Source: Candidatus Eubacterium faecigallinarum (GTDB lineage: Bacteria > Bacillota > Clostridia > Oscillospirales > Acutalibacteraceae). Taken from it: a DNA stretch of 64,000 bases. Where the stretch lies: NCBI GenBank assembly GCA_019115455.1, contig DXDN01000005.1, forward strand, positions 1 to 64,000, given 5' to 3'. Shown in pieces: positions 38,601 to 48,226 of this stretch. A program made the position numbers and the translations under genes. The notes beneath the pieces were generated by a model. That model saw nothing but the letters and a program-made list of their open reading frames with translations, had not been told where the DNA came from and searched no databases. Each line of letters opens with the position of its first letter. Position 1 is the stretch's first letter.

Positions 38601-40459
38601 ATTCAGCAGTTATCAATGTTCAGTATGGCAAGACCCTTAACGATTATGCTGCTGAGATAAATGAAATCGATTATCCTGAAACTTATGTTTCAACTGACGG
38701 TGCTTATACCTATACATTTATTGATTGGTCACCGGCAGTAGATCTTGATTCACCTGTTACCGCAGCTATAACATATGAAGCTACTTATGAAGGCAAGCTC
38801 AACAAAGCAAACTTTACTGAGTACAACAATGCAGTTGCACAGCTTCTCGGTGACCTTGTTGATGAAACATATACAGTAGCAGATCTTGAAGCGGTTAAAG
38901 CTGCAATTGATGCAATGACTTATTATGATATGCCTCAGGAAGATCGCGACAAACTTATGGGCGATGTACAGGCATCTATTAACGAAGAAACTGCAAAGCT
39001 TAATGAGCTGAGAACAAACCTTACTCCTGCAGAAATTGACGCTGATGCAGCAAAAGCAGCTGCTGAATCTGCAAAAGCTGGCAGAGATGAAGACGTTTAT
39101 GACTTTTCAACACTTGACTTTACCTATACATCTGTTGTCAATGTTGGCGGCGAAGAAGTAATTGGTTTGACTTTTGGTACACAGGCTGAACTTGATAAAG
39201 TAATAGCTGAATTTCTCAACGGTCTCAGCAAAAATGTTTACACAGTATACTTCAATGGTGAACCGGTAGGTACTGCTGAATATGACACAGCTGTCATTAT
39301 CGGTAGTGACGGCACATTCAATGCAAATGTTGCTGATCTTGACTCCGACGCATATGATGGCGAAGATATGGTAGCTTGGAGCTATAGCTATTCAGCGCCG
39401 TCAAGAGATAATGTACCGACAGATGCTAAGTATATGCTTACGGCCAAGTCAATTGGTTTCGTTGTTAAAGGTGATACTTATCTTACAACAGAGCTTGCAG
39501 TTTCAGACGGCGAGGGTTATGTAGTTACATTCATGACAAACGACGGCAAGGTATTTGATGTGAAATACGTAACAGACGGAACGGTAACAATTCCTGAAGC
39601 TCCTAACTATGCTTTCTATAATTTTGAAGGATATGAGGGCGGATACACAGCTAATCAGGAAGTTGACGTTACCGGTGATATGACAATTATTGCCGATTAC
39701 GTTGCTGATACAAGTGATACATTCACAATCATTTCTTATAGTTCACTTGCTGACTGGACTGCTGCTACAAATCAGACCATCAACAGTTATGCATATAACG
39801 AGCGTGTTGACCTGACAAGTGACGACGCATATTGCTGGCTGATGGCTTACACTGAGGGTCCTGATTATGTTTACGAGTACACCCTTCTTGCATACGGTAA
39901 GGACTATTCTTTCTATGCTTGCAGAGCGTTTGAGGATAATGTTGATGCTGATACCTATGCAGGTATAGTTGCTGTAACAAAGTCAGATTATGAGGCGCTC
40001 CTCGAGGACGATACTCAGTTCGTATATGATGGTGCCGGCAACAGAATCCAAGTTACTTATGATATTGGCACAGGTAGCCCGATTTATCCGAATACAGCTA
40101 CTGTTTCAGTTATGGACAATGTAGTTCCGATTTATGACAGTGAGGACAAATTCCAGAAATTCTCAATGATCGGTACATTCACTCTTCCAGATGATTATAC
40201 TATCGCTGAATGTGGTATCCTCTTCTCATCAAATCAGGCTGCTGATCTTACAGTAGATAACGTAGGTAACGATGGCGTAGCACGTATGAAGTCATCGGCA
40301 TATACTTGCGGTAATCAGTTTGCAATTAACGTTAAGGCTCCGTCCAGCGGCGAGGCTGTAAGCTTCAAGTACTGTGCATATGCAGTAGTAGAAAATGCTG
40401 AAGGAGAGCTGGTTACTCTTTATTCAACATCAGTACTGGGATCAACTGAAGGATTTTAA
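35618..40459 (+). CDS. 1613-aa secreted surface protein with helical FIVAR-like repeats and InlB/Flg_new-like beta repeats
   Basis: Signal peptide MRTKLSKRILSVLLAALMVVTSLPLIAFAAE; repeats such as AYEAT/YNALEYSF helical units; VTFMTNDGKVFDVKYVTDGTVTIPEAPNYAFYNFEGYEGGYTANQEV. Confidence 0.88.
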   Translation: MRTKLSKRILSVLLAALMVVTSLPLIAFAAETDAVTDPDVIAAQDAMEAFGDKLAAEGAAYGNVGPAYTAYVNVQKAIDSYYYGTADVSTLRNAVSALETASNKMTTFSGYSVDNSALSNNVWAGDSSANYGDYYKNVLWINNGYNPTFENFMTYSDCDMVMQSGTSVTTALAYPEAVLLYDGVNTPATSVMAVMQGDGQNVSNADRYVFAIAVTSGNGLDLLQNWKSNDGGTFDHIWNMNNDSIFVSKLNTGFNGASADMIADGGWFSTDRYTHRYSNMFTFTGTMDKNEYVRNIYPTVTSYSGSNTSFRNDDIVQAVTGTRQIHVLNATALTSALQENGNKMKSIDLANYSEGGLTDYITAMDNLAGFDFNSYFDNGNNYNQCATDMKNAVTAANNASTTNNDSDQYANLRSAMDAKMAAYNDGVNQGYTEDSYSNLVAAYENAMNVMDAVSSAGYADSQGAQEAADLLNAVELVTDVDKVDTTALEAAIDAFEGYTNIFTAESYAQAEQAVDTAKTTVWGSVDRYKDEASALDDSEENIATVAAQLAAVENAVKGLRINPDAVVITEYGRYSMNSAIALDAEIDDKTAYYNYASFKTALDAANAYVAQIGATDFTNFNTQYADYVSHIETLVEAYNALEYSFTRIPDGTVAKAGSMYVMTQLSSEDQGFQHIDFSYPTGTVLFKTSHGQSTLKYGDINVTFSTNIANLDNNSLDSISINATASDIGGQRHINTTFPTASSTPNALSDSEKQTYAGCLAYNEFSISNLKLAGMNSNVASRYITLSDGTVISDEPTALNTDLTSILGTTDGASANPARGAVFAKSSSGDNIAEVFITGDMNVTVPGTPAEELSASTVPTTYAYALTGTYFGAVTTWNCQNVFNYSGYNWFTTQANNQQINSSVQVIDISYLVDLVNTCNALLDDSQMYTESSFAAFASALEAAQENLPYASLTQATILNRCKTRYTNLWNAYQNLDIKTLPVTFNFKAADGTDDSAVINVQYGKTLNDYAAEINEIDYPETYVSTDGAYTYTFIDWSPAVDLDSPVTAAITYEATYEGKLNKANFTEYNNAVAQLLGDLVDETYTVADLEAVKAAIDAMTYYDMPQEDRDKLMGDVQASINEETAKLNELRTNLTPAEIDADAAKAAAESAKAGRDEDVYDFSTLDFTYTSVVNVGGEEVIGLTFGTQAELDKVIAEFLNGLSKNVYTVYFNGEPVGTAEYDTAVIIGSDGTFNANVADLDSDAYDGEDMVAWSYSYSAPSRDNVPTDAKYMLTAKSIGFVVKGDTYLTTELAVSDGEGYVVTFMTNDGKVFDVKYVTDGTVTIPEAPNYAFYNFEGYEGGYTANQEVDVTGDMTIIADYVADTSDTFTIISYSSLADWTAATNQTINSYAYNERVDLTSDDAYCWLMAYTEGPDYVYEYTLLAYGKDYSFYACRAFEDNVDADTYAGIVAVTKSDYEALLEDDTQFVYDGAGNRIQVTYDIGTGSPIYPNTATVSVMDNVVPIYDSEDKFQKFSMIGTFTLPDDYTIAECGILFSSNQAADLTVDNVGNDGVARMKSSAYTCGNQFAINVKAPSSGEAVSFKYCAYAVVENAEGELVTLYSTSVLGSTEGF

Positions 40460-40476
40460 GGAAGGAGGAATTAATT

Positions 40477-40623
40477 ATGAAAAAGTTTTATAGTGACCCG
40501 GAGATGGAAATTCGTAATTATTTACTCCCTCCGACAGATATCGTAATGACATCTGATATAAATGAGGGAGACGGCGGCACTGGTCCAGACCTTGGCGGTG
40601 ACGATTTCGATTATTTCTCATAA
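40477..40623 (+). CDS. Small 48-aa protein, acidic Gly/Asp-rich C-terminus, unknown function
   Basis: GGAAGGAGGAATTAATT-ATG; MKKFYSDPEMEIRNYLLPPTDIVMTSDINEGDGGTGPDLGGDDFDYFS*; below the ORF-track length cut-off. Confidence 0.8.
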   Translation: MKKFYSDPEMEIRNYLLPPTDIVMTSDINEGDGGTGPDLGGDDFDYFS

Positions 40624-40635
40624 TGATTAAAGGAA

Positions 40636-40658
40636 GGGGCTACGGTTATCGTAGCCTC
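40636..40658 (+). terminator. Intrinsic terminator
   Basis: GGGGCTACG-GTTAT-CGTAGCCTC followed by TTTTGTTTTG. Confidence 0.85.
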
Positions 40659-40767
40659 TTTTGTTTTGTTCATTTTCATTTTAACAAATAAATAGCTAAT
40701 CTTATTTGACTTATCAACTCTTATATATTATTATATTAATATCTATATATCTAATAAGGACACAAAA

Positions 40768-41595
40768 ATGAATGTACTAATTATTGGTCTGGGACTTATA
40801 GGTGCCAGTCTTGCAAAAACGCTTAAAAAGAATACAAATCACACCGTTCTGGGATGGAACAGAACTGAATCCGTTTCTAAACGCGCGCTTGAGGAGCATG
40901 TTATTGACAGAACAGGTCCTCTAGAAGAATTGCTTCCTTGCGCAGATATAACATTTATTAATTTTTATCCCAATGCCATTGTTCCTTTTATCAAGGAATA
41001 TAGGGACTTTTTCAAAAAGAACAGTATAGTAACTGATTCGTGCGGTATAAAAACAAAAATATGCCGTGAGCTTGAGAATGAAAAATTTGACTTCTACTTT
41101 ATCGGAGCTCATCCTATGGCAGGGCGAGAAGTTAGCGGATATGATAATTCTCTTGCGAATCTTTTTGACGAGGCGTCATTTATTTGTACTCCGTATAGTG
41201 ATACACCGAGAAATAAAACGGATGCGCTTGTGGGACTCGCTCAGGAAATGGGTTTTGCTCGTACAGTTGTAACTACTCCTGAGCATCATGACGAGATGAT
41301 TGCGTTTACTTCCCAGATTGCTCATGTACTTGCCTGTTCGTACGTGCTCTCACCGCTGGCTCCAAATCATTCAGGATATTCTGCCGGAAGCTATCGTGAC
41401 GTTAGCCGAGTAGCAAGAATAAATGCGGACATGTGGACCGAGCTGTTTATTGACAATAAAGATGCGCTTGTGAGAGAGATAGACGATCTTGTATCAAATC
41501 TTATGAAATTTAAGTATTGTATAGTTAATGAAGATGCCGACGCTCTGCATGATTTAATGGAAAAGGGTAATAAAATTAAGGAAGAAATCGGATAA
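40768..41595 (+). CDS. tyrA: Prephenate dehydrogenase
   Basis: MNVLIIGLGLIGASLAKTLKK; FIGAHPMAGREVSGYDNS. Confidence 0.93.
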   Translation: MNVLIIGLGLIGASLAKTLKKNTNHTVLGWNRTESVSKRALEEHVIDRTGPLEELLPCADITFINFYPNAIVPFIKEYRDFFKKNSIVTDSCGIKTKICRELENEKFDFYFIGAHPMAGREVSGYDNSLANLFDEASFICTPYSDTPRNKTDALVGLAQEMGFARTVVTTPEHHDEMIAFTSQIAHVLACSYVLSPLAPNHSGYSAGSYRDVSRVARINADMWTELFIDNKDALVREIDDLVSNLMKFKYCIVNEDADALHDLMEKGNKIKEEIG

Positions 41596-42656
41596 TGAAG
41601 AAACTGACGGTCAATGTAAAAGAGTCATACGATATACTTATTGAAAAAGGATTGATAAAAAACAGCGCCGAGCTTATAAAAGATGTACTCAGCGGCGGCA
41701 AGATATGTCTTGTCAGCGACAGCAATGTTTATCCGATTTACGGTGAGGCAGTTTTTCTCGGCTTAAAAGATGCAGGTTATGATGTCTGCAAATATGTTTT
41801 TGACGCCGGCGAGGAGTCCAAAAATACCGGCGTAGTTATAGATCTCGTAGAATTTATGGCAGATAACGAACTGACAAGAGGCGACGGTGTGGTTGCACTG
41901 GGTGGTGGAGTCTGCGGTGATATGGCAGGATTCGCCGCCGCAATCTATCTTCGCGGAATTAAGTTTGTCCAGATTCCTACAACTCTGCTGTCACAGGTGG
42001 ATTCATCCGTCGGCGGAAAAACGGCGGTGGATCTCCCACAGGGCAAAAATCTCTGCGGCGCTTTTCATCAACCAAGCCTTGTTATTATTGACCCTGACGT
42101 GCTGGATACTCTTAGTCCGCATTATTTTGCCGACGGCATGGGAGAGGTAATAAAGTACGGCTGCATAAAATCAAAATCACTCTTTGACAGACTTAGTGAC
42201 GAGAATGCAAAAGACTTTATAGAAGACGTTATTTACGAATGTCTTGATATTAAGAGAAAAATTGTTGAAAATGATGAGAAAGAGCATGGCGAGCGTGCTT
42301 TGCTTAATTTTGGTCATACATGCGGACACGCTATTGAAAAGCTCTGGAAATTTACAACAGTAAGCCACGGAGAAGCTGTTGGAATCGGTATGGTAATGAT
42401 AAGCCGTGCAGGAGAGAGTGCCGGAATTACGGCAAAGGGCACTGCTGACAAAATTTCCGAACTGTTGAAAAAGTACGGCCTCAGTTCGGCGGATTCTCAT
42501 AGTGTCAGTGAAATTGTAAACGCAATGAACTCCGACAAAAAGCGTACCGGAAGCGGTATTAAATTCGTTGTGCTGAGTCATATCGGCGAAAGCTATATTT
42601 ATCCTGTCAAGTATGAAGATATACCGCAACTGTTCGGAGTAAATGAAAATGAGTAA
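41595..42656 (+). CDS. aroB: 3-dehydroquinate synthase
   Basis: GDGVVALGGGVCGDMAGFAAAIYLRGIKFVQIPTTLLSQVDSSVGGKTAVDLPQGKN. Confidence 0.97.
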   Translation: MKKLTVNVKESYDILIEKGLIKNSAELIKDVLSGGKICLVSDSNVYPIYGEAVFLGLKDAGYDVCKYVFDAGEESKNTGVVIDLVEFMADNELTRGDGVVALGGGVCGDMAGFAAAIYLRGIKFVQIPTTLLSQVDSSVGGKTAVDLPQGKNLCGAFHQPSLVIIDPDVLDTLSPHYFADGMGEVIKYGCIKSKSLFDRLSDENAKDFIEDVIYECLDIKRKIVENDEKEHGERALLNFGHTCGHAIEKLWKFTTVSHGEAVGIGMVMISRAGESAGITAKGTADKISELLKKYGLSSADSHSVSEIVNAMNSDKKRTGSGIKFVVLSHIGESYIYPVKYEDIPQLFGVNENE

Positions 42657-43851
42657 TGTTAAATTAAAACCGTGTGAACTTTTGGGCGAAGTTACGGCTC
42701 CACCATCGAAATCCGCTGCTCACAGAGCGCTTATATGCTCTTTTCTTGCCGGCGGAGGAGAAGTTGCGCCCATAATTGATTCCAAGGATATGCAGGCAAC
42801 TGAGGGCGTAATTAATGCGCTTAAGCATAACGAGGATACACTCAACTGCATCGAAAGCGGATCAACGCTGAGGTTTATGATACCTGTTGCTGCGGCTTTA
42901 GGCAGAAATGTTACCTTTGTGGGAGAGGGCAGACTGCCTGAAAGACCCCTTGGCGAATATCTTAAATTACTGCCTGAGCACGGCGTTGAGGTAAAAAGCA
43001 ACGGCGGACTTCCGCTTACAATTTCAGGTAAACTGAAAAACGGAAGTTTCCGTATTTCCGGTGATGTAAGCAGTCAGTATGTCACAGGGCTTCTTCTTGC
43101 GCTTCCTCTGCTGGAGGGTGACAGTGCGGTAATTCTTGAAACTCCGCTTCAGTCAAAGCCCTATGTGGACATGACCGTAAAGGTTATGCAGGATTACTCT
43201 GTCGATGTGACGGAGACTGATTTCGGCTATCTTGTTCACGGCAATCAGACGTTTGATAAAATAAATTACCGAGTTGAGGGGGACTGGTCCCAGGCGGCAT
43301 TTTTCCTTGTTGCAGGTGCAATAGGGGGAGATGTGACTGTTTCAGGTCTTGACGCTGATTCAACTCAGGGCGATAAAAAGATAATTGAAATTTTACAGAG
43401 CTTTTCAGCAAATGTAACAGCAGGCAAGCAGGATGTGCGATGTGTAAAAAGCAGTCTTAAGGGTACTGTTGTGGACGCAAAGGACATACCGGATTTAGTT
43501 CCGGCAATTGCTGTGCTTGCGGCATTCTCGGACGGAGAGACCGTTATTAAGGGTGCAGAGCGTCTTAGATATAAAGAATCTGACAGAATAAAAAGTGTTG
43601 TGGAAAATTTAAGGCGTATCGGTGCCGACGTTGCCGAAACAACAGATGGAATGATAATCCGAGGCGGCGCTAAGCTTCACAGCGCAAAGCTTGAAGGATA
43701 TAACGACCACAGGATAGTAATGGCTTTTTCTGTTGCCGCTCTGTTCCTTGACGGTGAGACGGTCATTAGTGACGCAGAAAGCATTAATAAGTCGTATCCT
43801 GAATTTTTTGATGATTACAACAGTATTGGAGGCAATGCAGATGTCTTCTGA
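42649..43851 (+). CDS. aroA: 3-phosphoshikimate 1-carboxyvinyltransferase (EPSP synthase)
   Basis: PPSKSAAHRALI; GSTLRFMIP; RLRYKESDRI; YNDHRIVMAF. Confidence 0.96.
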   Translation: MSNVKLKPCELLGEVTAPPSKSAAHRALICSFLAGGGEVAPIIDSKDMQATEGVINALKHNEDTLNCIESGSTLRFMIPVAAALGRNVTFVGEGRLPERPLGEYLKLLPEHGVEVKSNGGLPLTISGKLKNGSFRISGDVSSQYVTGLLLALPLLEGDSAVILETPLQSKPYVDMTVKVMQDYSVDVTETDFGYLVHGNQTFDKINYRVEGDWSQAAFFLVAGAIGGDVTVSGLDADSTQGDKKIIEILQSFSANVTAGKQDVRCVKSSLKGTVVDAKDIPDLVPAIAVLAAFSDGETVIKGAERLRYKESDRIKSVVENLRRIGADVAETTDGMIIRGGAKLHSAKLEGYNDHRIVMAFSVAALFLDGETVISDAESINKSYPEFFDDYNSIGGNADVF

Positions 43852-44914
43852 ATTTGGCAAAAATATTAAACTATCTGTGTTTGGAGAAAGTCACGGCAAG
43901 GCGATAGGCTGTGTTATTGACGGACTGCCTGCTGGAGTAAAACTTGATATGGAAAAGATTTATTCCGACATGGCACGCCGTGCTCCCGGACAGGGCAAGT
44001 ACTCCACACCAAGACTTGAAAAGGATATACCCATTATCCTGTCAGGCGTGCTTGACAATGTAACAACCGGCGCCCCCCTTGCCATGATAATAGAAAATAC
44101 TAATACAAAGAGCGGCGACTACGCAAACGTAATGACTTTGCCTCGTCCGTCTCACAGTGATTACCCTGCCTACGTTAAATATGACGGTAACAACGATATA
44201 AGGGGCGGAGGTCATTTCAGCGGACGTCTGACAGCTCCTCTGGTGTTTGCAGGAGCGGTTGCTAAGCAAATTCTTAAAGAAAAAGGAATTACCGTCGGCG
44301 CTCATATTGCAAAAATTAAAGATGTGTGCGACGATAAATTTGATAAAAACAATATCACTCCTGAACTTTTGGAAAATCTTTCGTCACGCAGCTTTTCAAC
44401 AATAAGCGCAGTAGCTCAGGAAAAAATGGCGGCAGCCATTGAATGTGCCAGAATGGAGCAGGACAGCGTCGGCGGAATCATAGAATGTGCCGCAGTCGGT
44501 CTGCCGGTAGGCGTTGGTGCAAATATGTTTTCAACGGTGGAAAGCCATCTTTCCTCAATATTGTTCGGCATCCCGGCGGTTAAGGGCGTTCAATTCGGAG
44601 CAGGATTTGATTTTGCTCAGATGACCGGCTCTGAGGCAAACGACCAGTACTGCATAAAGGACGGAAAAATAGCTTTGATGAGCAATAACAACGGCGGAGT
44701 GCTGGGCGGAATGACCAGCGGCGCTCCTGTAGTGCTCGATGTGGTAATCAAGCCTACACCATCTATTTCAAAACCTCAGCAAAGTGTTAATTTGCAGACA
44801 ATGCAGGAGGAAACTTTGGTGATAAAGGGCAGGCACGACCCGTGTATCGTGCCCAGAGCTGTACCGGTTGTGGAGGCGGCTGTTGCCTTCGGTCTGCTTG
44901 ATTTGATGATGTAA
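43841..44914 (+). CDS. aroC: Chorismate synthase
   Basis: MSSEFGKNIKLSVFGESHGKAIGCVIDGLPAG; start refined after GGAGG. Confidence 0.96.
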   Translation: MSSEFGKNIKLSVFGESHGKAIGCVIDGLPAGVKLDMEKIYSDMARRAPGQGKYSTPRLEKDIPIILSGVLDNVTTGAPLAMIIENTNTKSGDYANVMTLPRPSHSDYPAYVKYDGNNDIRGGGHFSGRLTAPLVFAGAVAKQILKEKGITVGAHIAKIKDVCDDKFDKNNITPELLENLSSRSFSTISAVAQEKMAAAIECARMEQDSVGGIIECAAVGLPVGVGANMFSTVESHLSSILFGIPAVKGVQFGAGFDFAQMTGSEANDQYCIKDGKIALMSNNNGGVLGGMTSGAPVVLDVVIKPTPSISKPQQSVNLQTMQEETLVIKGRHDPCIVPRAVPVVEAAVAFGLLDLMM

Positions 44915-44941
44915 TTAAAGTAAAGGATATTTAGCTTAATA

Positions 44942-46075
44942 ATGGATTTAAAGGACCTCAGAAACGAGATTGATGAAATTGACGATCAGCTTATCCCTCT
45001 GCTGATAAAAAGAATGAATATTTCAAAACAGGTTGCCGAGTACAAGGTGGAAAGGGGAATACCTGTTTTAAATTCCGAAAGGGAGCAGCAGATACTTGAC
45101 GATGTTGAAGCCAAGTGCGGCGAGCTGGGAAATACAATTAAAACTGTTTTTTCGGCAACGATGGATGCGTCAAGAGCTATTCAACATAAGATTATAGGAG
45201 GTGGCAAGGCACTTCGTGAAGCAGTTGTTACTTCCATGTCTGACAAAAAAATAACTGCCGGCGGAATGCCGGTGGCATGCCAAGGTGTTGACGGCGCATA
45301 CAGCGGTGTTACCGCAAAAAAACTGTTTCCCGATTCGCCTGTTAAATATTACACCCAGTTTGAGGACGTTTTTGAGGCGGTAAATAAAGGGGATACAAAA
45401 TTCGGCGTTATCCCTGTTGAAAATTCCACTGCCGGCTCAGTCCATGAGTCATATGACCTCATAATGAAATACAGATTTTATGTTGTCGGTGCATATGATT
45501 TGAAAATTGAGCACTGTCTCTGTGCCAAGGAGTCTACCAGATATGAGGATATAACCGATATTTACTCCCACCCTCAGGCATTATCCCAGTGCAATAATTT
45601 TTTGCATAATTTTGACTTTACCGGAATTAACTTTTCAAACACCGCCGCCGCTGCAAAATATGTTGCAGAGAGTGACAAAAACAATATCGCGGTAATTTGT
45701 TCGGAGCTGGCGGCAAAAAAATACGGTCTTAAGATTTTAAAGAGAAATGTTCAGAATAATAATAATAACAGAACAAGATTCATAGTAATCTCAAAGGAAC
45801 TTATAATAGGAAAAGACGCAGAAAAGATTTCTCTTATCTTCTCACTCCCTCATAAGACCGGTTCGCTTTATCGTGTTCTGGGCAGATTTTCCATGGCGGG
45901 GCTTAACCTTACAAAATTAGAGTCGCGACCCATTGAAAATTCTGATTTCAGCTATCATTTCTATGTTGACGTTATGGGAACGGTGAGGGAGGATTCCACT
46001 CTCGATCTTATATGCGCATTATCTGACGAACTTCCTGAATTTGAGCTTTTGGGAAATTATTATGAATATAAATAA
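44942..46075 (+). CDS. pheA: Bifunctional chorismate mutase/prephenate dehydratase
   Basis: N-terminal AroQ-type mutase (DLKDLRNEIDEIDDQLIPLLIKRM), prephenate dehydratase (VACQGVDGAYSGVTAKKLF, PVENSTAGSV), ACT domain (FSLPHKTGSLYRVLGRFSMAGLNLTKLESRP). Confidence 0.95.
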   Translation: MDLKDLRNEIDEIDDQLIPLLIKRMNISKQVAEYKVERGIPVLNSEREQQILDDVEAKCGELGNTIKTVFSATMDASRAIQHKIIGGGKALREAVVTSMSDKKITAGGMPVACQGVDGAYSGVTAKKLFPDSPVKYYTQFEDVFEAVNKGDTKFGVIPVENSTAGSVHESYDLIMKYRFYVVGAYDLKIEHCLCAKESTRYEDITDIYSHPQALSQCNNFLHNFDFTGINFSNTAAAAKYVAESDKNNIAVICSELAAKKYGLKILKRNVQNNNNNRTRFIVISKELIIGKDAEKISLIFSLPHKTGSLYRVLGRFSMAGLNLTKLESRPIENSDFSYHFYVDVMGTVREDSTLDLICALSDELPEFELLGNYYEYK

Positions 46076-46105
46076 TTAAGTGATATTTTGATTGGGGGCA
46101 GTTAT

Positions 46106-46876
46106 TTGAAACAGCAGAAACGCCATCAGACAAATTTAATATCGGGCGTTATCGTGCTCATTACGGCTGCACTGCTTATCTTTTTGTCAATAGTGCTGTA
46201 TAATCATTCCCGGCTGGAGGTAAGGTTTGACACCCTTATCAGCTGGCTTGAGCAAATTGATAACGCAATAGTCAAGCTTGACTCGGATACAGAAATCATA
46301 ATATGTATTTTTGCCCTTTATATAGCAAAGTGCCAGCTGCCGATACCCATGGGTTTTTTGTGCGTTATTTCCGGAATCGTTTTTCCGATTACGCAGGCAG
46401 TGATAATAAACGTGGTGTTCAGCGCATTCTTCTTCATAGTAAAATATGTTGAAGGCAAATTTATCGGAGGCGGCTGGACAGGAATGATTCTTGGTATAAA
46501 GCAGCTTCATTTTGTCAGGGACTGGATACAGTTTAAGGGCACCGGCAATCCGTATGTGCTGTTTGTTTCAAGGCTTGTGCCGTCCATACCGCTGGGTATG
46601 GTATCAAAATATTACGGCTCAATGAGATATGATTTTATATATTATACTTTTTTGAGCACGCTGGGCTTTGCCCCCAGATTATATATTTATACAAAGCTCG
46701 GAGCTGCGATATACAATCCGTTTTCGGTGCAGTTTATTGTACTGCTGATGATTGTAGTGGCTTTTACCGGAGTGTCGGTTATTACTTTCAATGTATTTTA
46801 CGGAATTAAGTCGAAGCAGATGAACCAGTCGCTTTTGCTTTATTCCGAAAAAGAAAAATATAAAATTGTTTTATAA
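46106..46876 (+). CDS. VTT/SNARE-associated-like (TVP38/TMEM64) membrane protein
   Basis: Multi-TM; GGGWTGMILG..., FVSRLVPSIPLGMVSKYYGSMRYDFIYYTFLSTLGFAPRL. Confidence 0.75.
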   Translation: MKQQKRHQTNLISGVIVLITAALLIFLSIVLYNHSRLEVRFDTLISWLEQIDNAIVKLDSDTEIIICIFALYIAKCQLPIPMGFLCVISGIVFPITQAVIINVVFSAFFFIVKYVEGKFIGGGWTGMILGIKQLHFVRDWIQFKGTGNPYVLFVSRLVPSIPLGMVSKYYGSMRYDFIYYTFLSTLGFAPRLYIYTKLGAAIYNPFSVQFIVLLMIVVAFTGVSVITFNVFYGIKSKQMNQSLLLYSEKEKYKIVL

Positions 46877-46899
46877 GCTGTTTTAAAAGGAGAATAAAA

Positions 46900-48180
46900 A
46901 TGAAGCCAAGCGAATTAATCAAATTTATTGAAAACGGAGATGCAGACGCAGCTCTCAAAAAAGTGTACGTTACTGATTCTGCGGTTGAAGCTCAAAAGCC
47001 GCGTTACATAAAAACGATAAAGAAATTTATGGAGCTTTTCGGCGACGACAGGGAAGTATCTGTTCTCAGTGCTCCCGGAAGAACCGAGGTATGCGGCAAC
47101 CACACCGACCACAATAACGGCAAGGTGCTGGCAGCGTCAATCAACCTTGACGCTATTGCCGTAGCAGCTAAGAATGATGACTGCATTATTCATGAAAAGT
47201 CAGAAGGTCACGAAATGAACGTGGTTGATGTTTCAGACCTTACACCTGACAAGAATTGCTTTGGCAGATCGGCTTCAATGATAAAGGGCATCGCAGCCGG
47301 ACTCAAAAAAGAAGGCTATGAGATAGGCGGCTTTGACGCCTGCACCACCAGCGATGTTCTGGGCGGTTCAGGTCTTTCCTCATCGGCAGCCTTTGAGGTA
47401 TTGCTGGGTAATGTTATCTCTTACCTCTATAATGACGGTAAAATCGACGCCGTTACTATTGCCAAGGCGGCTCAGTACAGCGAAAATGTATTCTTCGGCA
47501 AGCCGTCGGGACTTCTTGACCAGATGGCGTCATCCGTTGGCACTTTCGTGACTATTGATTTTGAAAGCACTGAAAATCCTGTAATAAAGAAAATTGATTT
47601 TGATTTTTCTGCTTCGGGTTACAATCTCTGCATAGTTGACACTCACGGCAACCACAGCGATTTGACTGATGATTATGCGGCAGTTCGCAGTGAGATGGAG
47701 TCCGTTGCCGAGGCTATGGGCAAAAAGGTCCTCAGAGAAATTGATTATAACGACTTTTTCAAGGCTGTTCCGGAGCTTGTGGGCAAGGTAAACGACAGAG
47801 CGATTTTGAGAGCATTTCATTTCTATAACGAAAATAACCGTGTTGAAAAAGCGGTAAGCGCTCTTGAAAACAATAATTTTGACGAATTTAAGGAAGTTAT
47901 TACCGATTCAGGATTTTCGTCTTATATGTACAACCAGAATGTTTACACAAATAATAACCCCACTGAGCAAAAACTTTCTCTGGCGCTTTGCCTGAGTCAG
48001 CAGATACTCCAGGGCAAGGGCGCATGGAGAGTTCACGGCGGCGGATTTGCCGGAACGATACAGGCTTTTGTTCCTGACGACTGCCTGGAAGTATATAGGG
48101 ATACCATGGAGGCAGTATTCGGAAAAGGGTCATGCTACGTGCTGATTATCAGACCTGTGGGCGGTACAAAAATTGTATGA
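46900..48180 (+). CDS. galK: Galactokinase
   Basis: SAPGRTEVCGNHTDHNNGKVLAASI; DVLGGSGLSSSAAFEVL (GHMP motif); GAWRVHGGGFAGTIQAFV. Confidence 0.94.
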   Translation: MKPSELIKFIENGDADAALKKVYVTDSAVEAQKPRYIKTIKKFMELFGDDREVSVLSAPGRTEVCGNHTDHNNGKVLAASINLDAIAVAAKNDDCIIHEKSEGHEMNVVDVSDLTPDKNCFGRSASMIKGIAAGLKKEGYEIGGFDACTTSDVLGGSGLSSSAAFEVLLGNVISYLYNDGKIDAVTIAKAAQYSENVFFGKPSGLLDQMASSVGTFVTIDFESTENPVIKKIDFDFSASGYNLCIVDTHGNHSDLTDDYAAVRSEMESVAEAMGKKVLREIDYNDFFKAVPELVGKVNDRAILRAFHFYNENNRVEKAVSALENNNFDEFKEVITDSGFSSYMYNQNVYTNNNPTEQKLSLALCLSQQILQGKGAWRVHGGGFAGTIQAFVPDDCLEVYRDTMEAVFGKGSCYVLIIRPVGGTKIV

Positions 48181-48226
48181 TAAAAACGAATAATAAAATA
48201 TAAGCGTAAAAAGAGGGGTAGTTGAA

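Noticed and set aside
40477-40623. 48-aa ORF as a RiPP precursor
   Set aside because: No modifying enzyme, protease or exporter nearby; tail lacks a typical core pattern. Kept only as an unknown small protein.
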